A stretch of 64,000 nt of DNA from positions 372,001 through 436,000 of the forward strand of contig OZ241973.1 of NCBI GenBank assembly GCA_965204295.1, given 5' to 3'. Position 1 is the stretch's first letter, and every line of letters begins with the position of its first letter. Position numbers and translations under genes: made by a program. The stretch comes from JAWKWH01 sp965204295. GTDB taxonomy: Bacteria; Pseudomonadota; Alphaproteobacteria; Rhizobiales; Rhizobiaceae. This document shows positions 17,259 to 25,745 of this stretch, one piece after another. The notes beneath the pieces were generated by a model. It saw only the letters and a list, made by a program, of their open reading frames with translations, searched no databases and was not told where the DNA came from.

Positions 17259-19046
17259 CTATTCGGCCGGCTCCCGAGGCTTTTTCCTGAACAGATCTCT
17301 CAAATTGTCCCAGAGTTCGATCTTCGCCCCCTGACGCTTCATGATCACGCCCTGCTGGATAATCGACAGGAAATTGTTCCAAGCCCAGTAGATCACCAGA
17401 CCCGCCGGAAACGTGGCCAGCATGAAGGTGAAAACGACGGGCATCCAGTTGAAGATCATCGCCTGCGTCGGATCGGGCGGCGTCGGGTTCATCCGCATCT
17501 GCAGAAACATCGTAATACCCATCAGCAGCGGCCAGACGCCGATCAGGAGGAAGGCCGGCACCTCATACGGCAACAGGCCGAAAAGGTTGAAGATCGATGT
17601 CGGGTCGGGCGCGGCAAGGTCGCGTATCCAGCCGTAAAACGACGCGTGGCGCATCTCCAGCGTGACGAACAACACTTTGTAAAGCGCGAAGAAAACCGGA
17701 ATCTGCAGCAGGATCGGCCAACAACCGGCAAGCGGATTGATCTTCTCCTTTTTATAGAGTTCCATCATCGCCTGCTGCTGTTTCATCTTGTCGTTCGCGT
17801 ATTTTTCGCGGATTTCCATCATCGCGGGCTGAACCTTCTTCATGTTCGCCATTGAAGCATAGGATTTGTTGGCGAGCGGGAAGAAGAAGAGCTTGACGAT
17901 GACGGTCGTGCCGAGAATGGCGAGGCCGAAATTGCCCAGCAGCCTGAACAGCCAGTCGATCAGATAAAACAGCGGCTTGGTGATGAAATGGAACCAGCCC
18001 CAGTCGATCATCAGTTCGAATTGCCGAATACCATGGTCCGCTTCGTAGGCGTCAATCACCGAAACCTGTTTCGCGCCGGCGAACACGAGCGTTTCGACGG
18101 TCTCCGTCGCGCCCGGCGGGACGACGAATTCATCCGACAGAAAGTCGCTTTGGAAACGCCCGCCATCGTTGTCAAACCAGGAGTAGCGTGGCTGGAAAGG
18201 CCGTTTCTGCGACGGCGCGAGGGCCACGGCCCAGTACTTGTCGGTGAAGCCGAGCCAGCCATCGCTCGATTTTCCCGGCTTGACCTGTTTGTCCTCGACC
18301 AGATCGTCGTAATCGATTTCCTGAAGACCTTCTTCGCCGGTCACACCGATCAGACCCTCATGGAGAATAAAAAATCCGGCGATTTGCGGCTGTTCGAGAC
18401 GAGTGATCCGGCCATAAGCGGCAAGCGCGACCGCCCCCTCGCCATTGTTCGTCACACGATCCTCAATCGTGAACAGGTAGTTCTGATCGACCGATATCCT
18501 GCGGTTGAAGACCACGCCGTTTCCGTTGTCATAGGTCAGGTTCACCGGCGATGTCGGCGTGAGCGTCTCATTACCCGAAACCGACCAGACCGTGTCTGCG
18601 CCGGGATAGAGCGTCCGGTTGCCCGCTCCGGTAAATCCGACTTCGGTAAAATACCCGTTGCCGCCGTTTACCGGTTCCAGGAGCTTGATATTCGGTGAAT
18701 TCGGCTCGACCGTCACGCGATAATCCTTGAGGATTATGTCGTCGAGACGGGCGCCGGCCAGATTGATCGAACCGGATAATTTCGGCGAATCGATCCTGAT
18801 GCGCGCTGCCGATGTCCCGCCGTCCTCCACGCCGGCATCGGGGACATTTTCTCCCGCGCCCTCCGGCCGCGGGATGGATGGATCGGTGTCGGCGATTTCC
18901 GGTTGTTTAGCCGCTTCCCGCTCCGCCTCGACCTGCTGCGCCTCACGTTGCGCCTCAATGCGCGGGTTCATGTACAGAACCTGCCAGGCGGTCAGGATGA
19001 CAATTGACAGGGCGATGGTGATGAAGAAGTTGCGATTATTGTCCAT
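17259..19046 (-). CDS. yidC: Membrane protein insertase YidC
   Basis: The 595-residue protein starts MDNNRNFFITIALSIVI, an N-terminal membrane anchor, followed by a large periplasmic P1 domain (beta-rich, residues about 80-370). The Oxa1-type core follows, with the positively charged cytoplasmic loop MKKVQPAMMEIREKY and segments LLQIPVFFALYKVLFV and FLQMRMNP. It inserts proteins into the inner membrane with or without SecYEG. I chose M19 of the long ORF because the preceding residues are rnpA antisense context. It starts 1 bp after the rnpA stop, with no yidD gene between them. Confidence 0.97.
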   Translation of the reverse strand: MDNNRNFFITIALSIVILTAWQVLYMNPRIEAQREAQQVEAEREAAKQPEIADTDPSIPRPEGAGENVPDAGVEDGGTSAARIRIDSPKLSGSINLAGARLDDIILKDYRVTVEPNSPNIKLLEPVNGGNGYFTEVGFTGAGNRTLYPGADTVWSVSGNETLTPTSPVNLTYDNGNGVVFNRRISVDQNYLFTIEDRVTNNGEGAVALAAYGRITRLEQPQIAGFFILHEGLIGVTGEEGLQEIDYDDLVEDKQVKPGKSSDGWLGFTDKYWAVALAPSQKRPFQPRYSWFDNDGGRFQSDFLSDEFVVPPGATETVETLVFAGAKQVSVIDAYEADHGIRQFELMIDWGWFHFITKPLFYLIDWLFRLLGNFGLAILGTTVIVKLFFFPLANKSYASMANMKKVQPAMMEIREKYANDKMKQQQAMMELYKKEKINPLAGCWPILLQIPVFFALYKVLFVTLEMRHASFYGWIRDLAAPDPTSIFNLFGLLPYEVPAFLLIGVWPLLMGITMFLQMRMNPTPPDPTQAMIFNWMPVVFTFMLATFPAGLVIYWAWNNFLSIIQQGVIMKRQGAKIELWDNLRDLFRKKPREPAE

Positions 19047-19047
19047 C

Positions 19048-19413
19048 TCAAGCCCTGCTTGATCGATTGCCCTGGCTGCGCATACGCCGGGAAAGTTCAT
19101 CCCTCAACTCGCCAAATGACGTCCTGAGAATATCGCGCCGTCCCACGATCACATAGTCTTTGCCGGGTATCATGTCACGTGCGGCGTGAGTGCGCACCGC
19201 TTCGCGAATGCGCCGCCGGATGCGATTGCGCTCAACCGCATTTCCCTGTTTGCGGGTCACCGTGATCCCGTAACGCGAATTGCCGCGGTCGCCCCGGTCC
19301 AGAACCTCAAGCAAAAACAACCGCCCGCGGCGCTTTTCACCGCGCTGCACGGCCAGAAACTCCGGCCGTTCGCGAAGTTTGCCGGGACCCTGCCTGCCGC
19401 CGCGCTCCGGCAT
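19048..19413 (-). CDS. rnpA: Ribonuclease P protein component
   Basis: The 121-residue basic protein from MPERGGRQGPG contains the RNR signature as GNAVERNRIRRRIREAVR, preceded by RYGITVTRK, which defines the RnpA family. It binds RNase P RNA for 5' tRNA maturation. The longer ORF from 19530 overlaps rpmH and is not used. It lies between rpmH and yidC in the standard order. Confidence 0.95.
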   Translation of the reverse strand: MPERGGRQGPGKLRERPEFLAVQRGEKRRGRLFLLEVLDRGDRGNSRYGITVTRKQGNAVERNRIRRRIREAVRTHAARDMIPGKDYVIVGRRDILRTSFGELRDELSRRMRSQGNRSSRA

Positions 19414-19423
19414 CGAATATCGC

Positions 19424-19558
19424 CTAGGCCGACAGCCGCTTGCGCCCTCGGGCGCGGCGATTGGCCAGAACCTTTCGGCCACCCTTGGTAGCCAGGCGGG
19501 CACGGAATCCGTGACGGCGCTTGCGGACAAGTCTGGACGGTTGATAGGTACGCTTCAT
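19424..19558 (-). CDS. rpmH: 50S ribosomal protein L34
   Basis: This 44-codon gene starts at ATG 19558. It reads MKRTYQPSRLVRKRRHGF, then RARLATKGGRKVLANRRA, ending KRLSA, an unmistakable bacterial L34. It heads the minus-strand rpmH-rnpA-yidC-engB cluster and has a strong promoter upstream at 19661-19689. Confidence 0.98.
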   Translation of the reverse strand: MKRTYQPSRLVRKRRHGFRARLATKGGRKVLANRRARGRKRLSA

Positions 19559-19891
19559 TTATTTTAACACCGCGGTGTACGGTCCTTCTTGACGTCTGTT
19601 TTCGGGAACGGAGGTCACATCGTTAACGGCACAAGCAAAGCTTCGCCGAGCGTGTGCGGGCTTATAGGAAGAAGGGGTTTTCAAGTCAATCATCCCGATG
19701 ACATCGTAATCACGAAGCGGTGAGAGTGCGGGCGGGCGGGGACAAAACGCGGTAAGATATGGTATCGGAGTCTTGTATTGTGATCCATCCTCCGCCATGT
19801 GCAGTCCATCTTGACCGGCGTCGGTGATGATAGCGTCGGGGTTCCGCGAGACGGAGAACGGCGAATGCCGCGAGAGGCAGCAGTGACCTGA
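19559..19891. other. Divergent intergenic region rpmH / TVP38 gene
   Basis: These 333 bp separate divergently transcribed genes. The rpmH side holds a clear minus-strand promoter and a leader of about 100 nt. I found no coding sequence; short ORFs here show no family features. Confidence 0.6.
19661..19689 (-). promoter_or_regulatory. rpmH operon promoter
   Basis: On the minus strand TTGACT (19689-19684) and TATAAG (19666-19661) are separated by exactly 17 bp. The predicted start lies about 95 nt upstream of the rpmH ATG, fitting constitutive expression of the L34-RnpA-YidC cluster. Confidence 0.7.
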
Positions 19892-20635
19892 ATGAACGAA
19901 CGGACCGCCCGACCGCCGCGCAAATCGCCTGTCGCGCGCTTCGCCCCGATCGCCATAATCGGCACCGGCTTGGCGTTTGGCTACGCCATGGGCTGGCATG
20001 AGTTTCTGTCGTTCGATTATATGGTCGAAAGCCGCGACATGCTCAAGCGAACGGTGGCAGCGCACTACTATAGCGCCGTATTCGGGTTTGTGGCGTTATA
20101 CGCGCTTGCGACGGCGTTCTCGTTTCCGGCCGCTTCCCTCCTGACGATATTCGCCGGTTTCCTTTTCGGCTGGTTTGTCGGCGGGTCGGCGGCGATCATC
20201 GGCGCGACCATCGGCGCCACCGCCATATTCACCGCCGCGCGCACGGCCTTCGGCGATTTTCTGAAGGAAAAGGTCGGCGGCAAGGTCGCCAGGTTGGCGA
20301 AAGGTTTTGAAAAGAACGCGTTTTCCTATCTTTTTGTCCTGCGCCTCGCGCCGGTCTTCCCGTTCTTCGTCATGAACGTCGCGCCGGCGTTGTTCAACGT
20401 TCCGCTGCGCATTTACGTCTCGGCGACATTCCTTGGCATTATTCCCGGCGGAATGGCCTATGCCTATCTCGGTCAGGGCCTCGACAGCGTCATAGTCGCC
20501 GCCGCGCAGGCCGGTCGCGAGGTCTCGCTCAAAGACATCGTCACCCCCGAAATTTCATTGGCGTTCGGCGCGCTGGCGCTTGTCGCCGCCATACCCGTCA
20601 TTGTAAAGAAGATTCGCGGCGATAAACCCGCCTGA
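19892..20635 (+). CDS. TVP38/TMEM64 family membrane protein (VTT domain)
   Basis: The 247-residue protein has five to six hydrophobic segments and the VTT core: FSFPAASLLTIFAGFLFGWF, KVARLAKGFEKNAFSYLFVL, RLAPVFPFFVMNVAPALFNV and YVSATFLGIIPGGMAYAY. Families of this fold (DedA, TVP38) are linked to lipid-carrier or phospholipid movement across membranes. It precedes a flavin disulfide oxidoreductase by 57 bp, a pairing that recurs in proteobacteria, but the shared task is not established. Confidence 0.9.
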   Translation: MNERTARPPRKSPVARFAPIAIIGTGLAFGYAMGWHEFLSFDYMVESRDMLKRTVAAHYYSAVFGFVALYALATAFSFPAASLLTIFAGFLFGWFVGGSAAIIGATIGATAIFTAARTAFGDFLKEKVGGKVARLAKGFEKNAFSYLFVLRLAPVFPFFVMNVAPALFNVPLRIYVSATFLGIIPGGMAYAYLGQGLDSVIVAAAQAGREVSLKDIVTPEISLAFGALALVAAIPVIVKKIRGDKPA

Positions 20636-20692
20636 ACGGCATCGGGATGTTTCCGCAACCACGGCCTTTCAGCAAGGGAGCCTTCACTCGCC

Positions 20693-22120
20693 ATGACAAA
20701 CGTCCTAACTCCCGATATCTGTGTCATCGGCGGCGGCTCCGGCGGTCTGTCGGTCGCCGCGGCGGCCGCGGCGTTCGGCATCGAAGTCGTGCTCCTGGAA
20801 AAGGGCAGGATGGGCGGCGACTGCCTCAACTACGGCTGCGTCCCGTCCAAAGCGATCATCGCCGCCGGCAAGCAGGCCCATGCGTTGCGCAACGGCTCCA
20901 AATTCGGCATCGCCGATGTCGATCCGACCGTCGACTTTCGCGCGGTAAACAAACACATTCATTCTGTCATCGGCGCCATAGCGCCCAACGATTCCGTCGA
21001 ACGGTTCACTGCCCTTGGCGTCAATGTGATCGAACAAGCCGGGAAATTCGAGGACGCAAGAACCGTGGTCGCCGGCGACGCGAAAATACGCGCGCGCCGC
21101 TTTGTCATAGCCACGGGCTCTTCGCCGATGGTGCCGCCAATTCCGGGCCTTGATGAAGTCGACTACCTCACAAACGAGACCATTTTCGAGCAAACCGGAA
21201 AGCCCGCTCACCTGATTGTGGTCGGCGGTGGTCCGATCGGCATGGAACTGGCGCAGGCGCACCGCCGTCTTGGATGTGATGTGACCGTCGTCGAGGCGTT
21301 TACGGCGCTGGGCAAGGACGATCCGGAACTGACCGCGGTCGTGCTCGAACAGATCAGGGCCGAGGGGATCACCGTTCGCGAAGGAGCCAAGGTCGCGAAA
21401 GTCGAGCGGCGGGGCAAGACCGGCGTCACGGTGCATATCGAAACGGAAGATGGCGGCGAAACGATTGCCGGATCGCATCTGCTGGTTGCCGCCGGCCGCG
21501 CCGCAAATGTCGAAGGCATCGGCCTGACGGAAGCAGGCATCGAATACGACCGCAAGGGAATCCGGGTCGACAAATCGCTTCGTACGACGAATTCCCGTGT
21601 CTACGCCATTGGCGACATTGCCGGCGGGCTGCAGTTCACCCATGTCGCCACCTATCATGCCGGCCTTGTGATTCGCTCGATCTTGTTTCGCCTGCCCGTC
21701 AGACAAAACCGCCGGATCATTCCGTGGGCCACATACACGGACCCGGAACTGTCCCATGTCGGCATGACCGAGGAGGAAGCCCGCAAGAGCGGCGGTTCGA
21801 TCAAAGTGCTTCGCTGGCCTTACGCCGAAAATGACCGGGCGCAGGCGGAAAGAAAGACCGGCGGCCTCATCAAGATAGTGACGGACGGGAGGGGCAGGAT
21901 TCTCGGCGTCTCCGTCGTCGGCGCCAACGCCGGCGAGATGATCAATTTCTGGGCGCTCGCAATTTCCAAATCCATGACCGTCAGGGACATTGCCGCTTAT
22001 GTTCCGCCCTACCCGACCATGTCGGAAATTGGAAAACGGGCGGCGATCACCTATTATGCGCAAGCGACGCGCAGGCCTTTTGTCCGCTGGCTCATCGGTT
22101 TTCTGCGAAAATTCGGGTAG
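20693..22120 (+). CDS. Class I pyridine nucleotide-disulfide oxidoreductase (dihydrolipoamide dehydrogenase/MerA-like)
   Basis: The 475-residue flavoprotein has an FAD site VIGGGSGG, the redox-active disulfide GGDCLNYGCVPSK (CxxxxC), an NAD(P) site VVGGGPIGMELAQ and the second FAD motif YAIGDIAGG. The C-terminal interface segment reads PYPTMSE where dihydrolipoamide dehydrogenase and glutathione reductase have HPT...E. The usual catalytic His is therefore Tyr, while the Glu is kept. That argues against ordinary lipoamide turnover. It follows a TVP38 gene. The physiological substrate is unknown. Confidence 0.9.
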   Translation: MTNVLTPDICVIGGGSGGLSVAAAAAAFGIEVVLLEKGRMGGDCLNYGCVPSKAIIAAGKQAHALRNGSKFGIADVDPTVDFRAVNKHIHSVIGAIAPNDSVERFTALGVNVIEQAGKFEDARTVVAGDAKIRARRFVIATGSSPMVPPIPGLDEVDYLTNETIFEQTGKPAHLIVVGGGPIGMELAQAHRRLGCDVTVVEAFTALGKDDPELTAVVLEQIRAEGITVREGAKVAKVERRGKTGVTVHIETEDGGETIAGSHLLVAAGRAANVEGIGLTEAGIEYDRKGIRVDKSLRTTNSRVYAIGDIAGGLQFTHVATYHAGLVIRSILFRLPVRQNRRIIPWATYTDPELSHVGMTEEEARKSGGSIKVLRWPYAENDRAQAERKTGGLIKIVTDGRGRILGVSVVGANAGEMINFWALAISKSMTVRDIAAYVPPYPTMSEIGKRAAITYYAQATRRPFVRWLIGFLRKFG

Positions 22121-22176
22121 AGCGGACATGCGCGTTTGCGTCGGTGATTTGCAGGCGCGACGGGTGAGGAGCCGGC

Positions 22177-23670
22177 GTGGAGGAAAAAGCTCAGTTGCCG
22201 GAACAGCGACCGGCCGAAGAACCGCATCGACCGGATGTGCCGCTTGCCCGCGGTCTGTCCGCGCGGTTGCTGTTGTTGACTATTCTCTTTATCATGATCG
22301 CCGAGGTCCTGATCTTCCTGCCGTCGGTGGCCAATTTTCGGCTGCGCTGGCTGGAAGAACGCCTGTCAAGCGCCGCAGCGTTAAGCCTGATCCTCGCCGA
22401 AAGCGATGACACCGAACTGTCGGCGACGGTGCGAAATGACGCGCTGACGACCATCGGCGCCAAAGCCGTGGCGATCCGTGAGGAAGGTATTTCCCGCCTG
22501 TTGGCGATGGATGACATGCCGCTTGAGGTCGACCGGCAGGTAGACATCGGCAAAACCGAACCGTTCAGGTCGATCGGCATGGCGCTTCACACCCTGTTTG
22601 CGGGCGGCAATGAGGTGATCCGTGTGTTCGGAACGGTCGGCGACAGCGACAAGGTGTTCGAGCTTGTCGTTCCCGACCGGGGATTGCGTGACGCGATGCT
22701 GATTTACTCGCGCAACGTCGCCTTCCTTTCGCTGTTGATATCGCTGTTCACGGCGACATTGGTGTTCTACGCGATAAACCGTTTCATGATCCGGCCGATC
22801 CGCGCCATGACCCGCTCAATGCTGTCATTCGGTCAGGCGCCGGACGATCCCGGCCGCGTCATCGTTCCGACCGACCGCAGTGATGAACTTGGCGTCGCGG
22901 AAACGGAGTTGGCCGCCATGCAGACCCAGTTGCGCAAGATCCTGGGCGAGCAGAAGCATCTGGCCGATCTTGGGCTGGCCGTCTCCAAGATCAATCACGA
23001 TATGCGCAACATTCTGGCTTCCGCGCAACTGATGTCCGACCGGCTGGCGATCGTCAAGGATCCGGCCGTTCAATCCTTCGCGCCGAAACTGGTGCGCACG
23101 ATCGACCGCGCCATATCCTATACCGAAGGCGTGCTGGCCTATGGCCGCACACAGGAAGCGCCGCCATCGCGCCGCCGGCTGCGGCTGCACAAGCTGATCG
23201 GGGAAGTGCACGACATTCTGGGCATTGCGCCGGATAGCGGAATCGAGTTCGTCAATGCCGTGCCCGCCGATTTCGAGATCGATGCGGATTCCGATCAGAT
23301 TTTCCGGGCGCTCAACAATCTGTGCCGCAACTCGGTGCAGGCGATGTCCGCCGAGACCGATCGGGCGGTGATCCGGCGGCTGACGATAACCGCCGAACGT
23401 TCCGGCACGGTCGCACGCATATTTATCGCGGACACCGGTCCGGGTCTGCCGCCGAAGGCGCGCGAAAACCTGTTTACCGCCTTTCGCGGTTCGGCGCGAA
23501 GCGGCGGTACGGGGCTGGGTCTTGCGATTGCGCATGAACTGATCAAGGCCCATGGCGGAACCGTCGAACTGGTCGAAAGCGCCGGCGGCAAAACCGTTTT
23601 CGCAATCGTCATTCCCGACCGGCCGGTCATGTTGGAAGAGGCGAGAACCGCACTACGCAAACCGGCATGA
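22177..23670 (+). CDS. Membrane-bound sensor histidine kinase (orphan)
   Basis: The 497-residue protein has one membrane segment near residues 30-50, a periplasmic domain to about 175, and a second membrane segment (LLISLFTATLVFYAI). A HAMP-like linker with FMIRPIRAMTRSM, an H-box KINHDMRNIL, an N-box RALNNLCRNSVQAM, and G-boxes DTGPGLP and GGTGLGLAI follow. Start is GTG 22177. No response regulator gene is adjacent, so its partner is elsewhere. The stimulus cannot be inferred. Confidence 0.92.
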   Translation: MEEKAQLPEQRPAEEPHRPDVPLARGLSARLLLLTILFIMIAEVLIFLPSVANFRLRWLEERLSSAAALSLILAESDDTELSATVRNDALTTIGAKAVAIREEGISRLLAMDDMPLEVDRQVDIGKTEPFRSIGMALHTLFAGGNEVIRVFGTVGDSDKVFELVVPDRGLRDAMLIYSRNVAFLSLLISLFTATLVFYAINRFMIRPIRAMTRSMLSFGQAPDDPGRVIVPTDRSDELGVAETELAAMQTQLRKILGEQKHLADLGLAVSKINHDMRNILASAQLMSDRLAIVKDPAVQSFAPKLVRTIDRAISYTEGVLAYGRTQEAPPSRRRLRLHKLIGEVHDILGIAPDSGIEFVNAVPADFEIDADSDQIFRALNNLCRNSVQAMSAETDRAVIRRLTITAERSGTVARIFIADTGPGLPPKARENLFTAFRGSARSGGTGLGLAIAHELIKAHGGTVELVESAGGKTVFAIVIPDRPVMLEEARTALRKPA

Positions 23671-23790
23671 CCCGCTGGCCGGCACAGCGCCGCCGTCCCA
23701 TGCGCGAAGCCCGCTAATGCCGTGGTGCGAATGGCCTTTGCGGCCGTTTCCTGAGCGGGCCATTTGCGGTGTCGCCCCGCCATTTGCGAT

Positions 23791-25123
23791 TCAGACATTT
23801 CCTTCCAGCCATTGGGCGACCTGTTCCAGCGGGGCGTGAAAGTCAAGGTCGTTCGGTTCCCGTTCCTGCACGGGAGACGGCGGACCACCGTCATCTTCGA
23901 TTGCCAGGTCGTAGTCGTGATTCAGCGCGTTGGCCAGACAGGCGAAGGTCGCCGTCCCTCCTCTTGGGGGAAACAATTCAAGCACCCGACATCCTTCCGG
24001 CGCGAACAGAATATTGGTCAGTCCCGCGCCATGCGCGCCGACAACCGCCTCCGCCTCGCTGAACGCTTCGATTTGCTCTTCGAAGCTGTGCCGGCCGGGA
24101 TCAAACACCTCGAAGCCGTCAAGCAGATTCACGAGTTCCGTCTCATTTTGAACGACACGCTTGTTCGTGCGCGGGATGTAGAGTTTCCGGCGCGGTTTGC
24201 GCACGGGCAATCTTGAGCGCCACCATCCGATCAGATCCGGGTGGCAAAGTTGCATCGGACGACGGAACGTTCCGGTAGTGTTGTCCGGGACCAGAAGTTT
24301 CTCGAACCGCCAGACGGTCCTCGCCGCCGCTTCGATTACGGTTCTGTCCGAATACCCGAGGAACGCCAGGCTTTCCGCCATGAAGTCTAACTTCAGGTCA
24401 TGACAGACGATATTTTCGAACGGGCCTGCGTGCTCGCACAATGAAAGTCTGGGCAGCCAGTCCAGCAGCCAATGGCAGTAATTGCCAGTGTGGAAATAGT
24501 CGCGGATATAGGCTGAAACTCCAGGTATGTCCCCCCCGGGGGGGGTAATCTTTGAGCAGGCCCTTTATTCTCTCGTTCAGGAATGCCGGAAGCGGGTCGG
24601 AGCACTCACGGATAAAGCCGCCGTCCGCATCGAAAAAGAAGTCGCAGATCCCCAGAAATATTGCCGTGCAATTCGTCAGGGTGTGCAGTTTTACTTCAGG
24701 TGAGCGGCAAACCGGTCCGTAGCCCGACAGAGCCTGTTTGATCGATGTCGGATAGCGCGGCTTTGCAGGGATCGAGTAAGATATTAGCCGTTCGGAAAGG
24801 ACAGTTTGTGAGGAAGCGGCTTCGCCGATTGCAACAGGTTCGGCAGGGTCGGAGGTCAGGCCATGGCGTTTTGCGATTTCGACGATCTGCCGTTGCCGTA
24901 ATATATCCTCAACGTAAAGATAGTAATCGGGCAGGAGCCTGGCCAGGCCATCCACATCGCCCGCGTCTGAAAGTCGTTCGGCAAGTTCCACGGCGTTCTG
25001 CGATCTATAAAAACGCAAAACGTCCCGCCATTTAGAAGGACGCAAAGCGTTCCGCCATTTAGAAGGGCGCAAAACGTTCCGACCAATGATGCGTAGCACC
25101 GTATCGATCAGTTTCTTCGGCAT
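23791..25123 (-). CDS. Glycosyltransferase family 61 (DUF563) gene, frameshifted at a C/G homopolymer
   Basis: The front part starts MPKKLIDTVLRIIG at 25123 and reads in one frame to about KDYPP. The back part continues in another frame as IPGVSAYIRDYFHTGNYCHW, LLDWLPRLSL, then LYIPRTNKRVV and VVGAHGAGLTNILFAPEG, the GT61 hallmark. The frame break coincides with 15 consecutive C/G bases at 24531-24545. Losing one base joins the halves into one protein of about 444 residues. GT61 enzymes decorate surface glycans. The coincidence with a homopolymer suggests phase variation, but an assembly error or fixed mutation is possible. The N-terminus has 27-bp tandem repeats. Confidence 0.75.
24531..24545. 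repeat. C7G8 homopolymer tract inside the GT61 gene
   Basis: Seven C followed by eight G on the plus strand. On the coding (minus) strand it reads C8G7. The gene is out of frame at 15 bases and would be in frame at 14 or 17. Confidence 0.85.
25014..25081. repeat. 27-bp tandem repeat, two and a half units, in the GT61 N-terminus
   Basis: Units at 25014-25040 and 25041-25067, with a partial third at 25068-25081, share CGCAAA[AG]CGT[CT]CCGCCATTT. Twenty-seven bases is nine codons, giving the repeated protein motif LRPSKWR in frame. Copy-number change would lengthen the protein without a frameshift. Confidence 0.8.
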
Positions 25124-25422
25124 ATGATCGTCCGGCTGTCTTCTTTCGCGAAATCGTGTGTCGGGAAGCGTGATCCATTAAAGGCGGCGGCAGGATGACG
25201 CAACCCGTCAAGGTTGCGTTTTGCGCGGATGCGGCGAGCCCGCTATTGCGACGGTTCCGCCAAACGGGAACTCGCAAAACGCGCACGTTCCAACGCCACC
25301 GGTATTTTGCGCCGCACCGCTTGCAATTGCCGGCGGCAATCGCTAGGAAACACTCCGTCGCGCAGCGGCGCGGACGCACACGCTGCTGCCCGTGGCGAGT
25401 TCATTCAATATCGGGCGACTGC

Positions 25423-25499
25423 GCGCTCGTAGCTCAGCTGGATAGAGCACTAGACTACGAATCTAGGGGTCGGGAGTTCGAATCTTCCCGAGCGCGCCA
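25423..25499 (+). tRNA. tRNA-Arg(ACG)
   Basis: The 77-nt gene folds as a cloverleaf. The acceptor is GCGCTCG/CGAGCGC with discriminator G and encoded CCA. The D arm is AGCTCAGCTGGATAGAGC. The anticodon stem CTAGA/TCTAG holds the loop CTACGAA (anticodon ACG at 25457-25459), and the T arm has GTTCGAATC. ACG, edited to ICG, reads CGU/CGC/CGA arginine codons. Its 3' half is duplicated at 26751-26791. Confidence 0.97.
25458..25498 (+). repeat. Putative att site, left copy (3' half of tRNA-Arg)
   Basis: The 41 bp from the anticodon loop to the acceptor end recur at 26751-26791 in the same orientation with four mismatches. tRNA 3' halves are common targets of tyrosine integrases. Confidence 0.75.
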
Positions 25500-25745
25500 G
25501 TTTTTTCAAAGACTTACGTAGCAAACGGTCGATGATCTTCGAAGCGGTCGGGTTCACGGTTATCACAAGCGAGCGCCCTCGCACCAAAGAGATTGATTGC
25601 CTTTCGGATTTGTCGATGCCGGGTCGAGGGACCCGAACGCGAAGCGACTCCGATGGTGAACGAGACGCCCGCATTTTTGTCAAATTTTTGTTGATTGTTA
25701 GTTCAGTAAGTCCTATATCGGATTCATCCAAAGTGGCCCTATACA

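Noticed and set aside
20705..22129. Long minus-strand ORF (474 codons) opposite the flavin oxidoreductase
   Set aside because: It mirrors the real gene in a GC-rich frame, has no family motif, and the plus-strand protein has clear FAD and NAD sites.
25014..25081. Possible CRISPR-like repeats
   Set aside because: The units are contiguous without spacers and lie in frame inside a coding region. No cas genes or spaced direct repeats were seen anywhere in the window.
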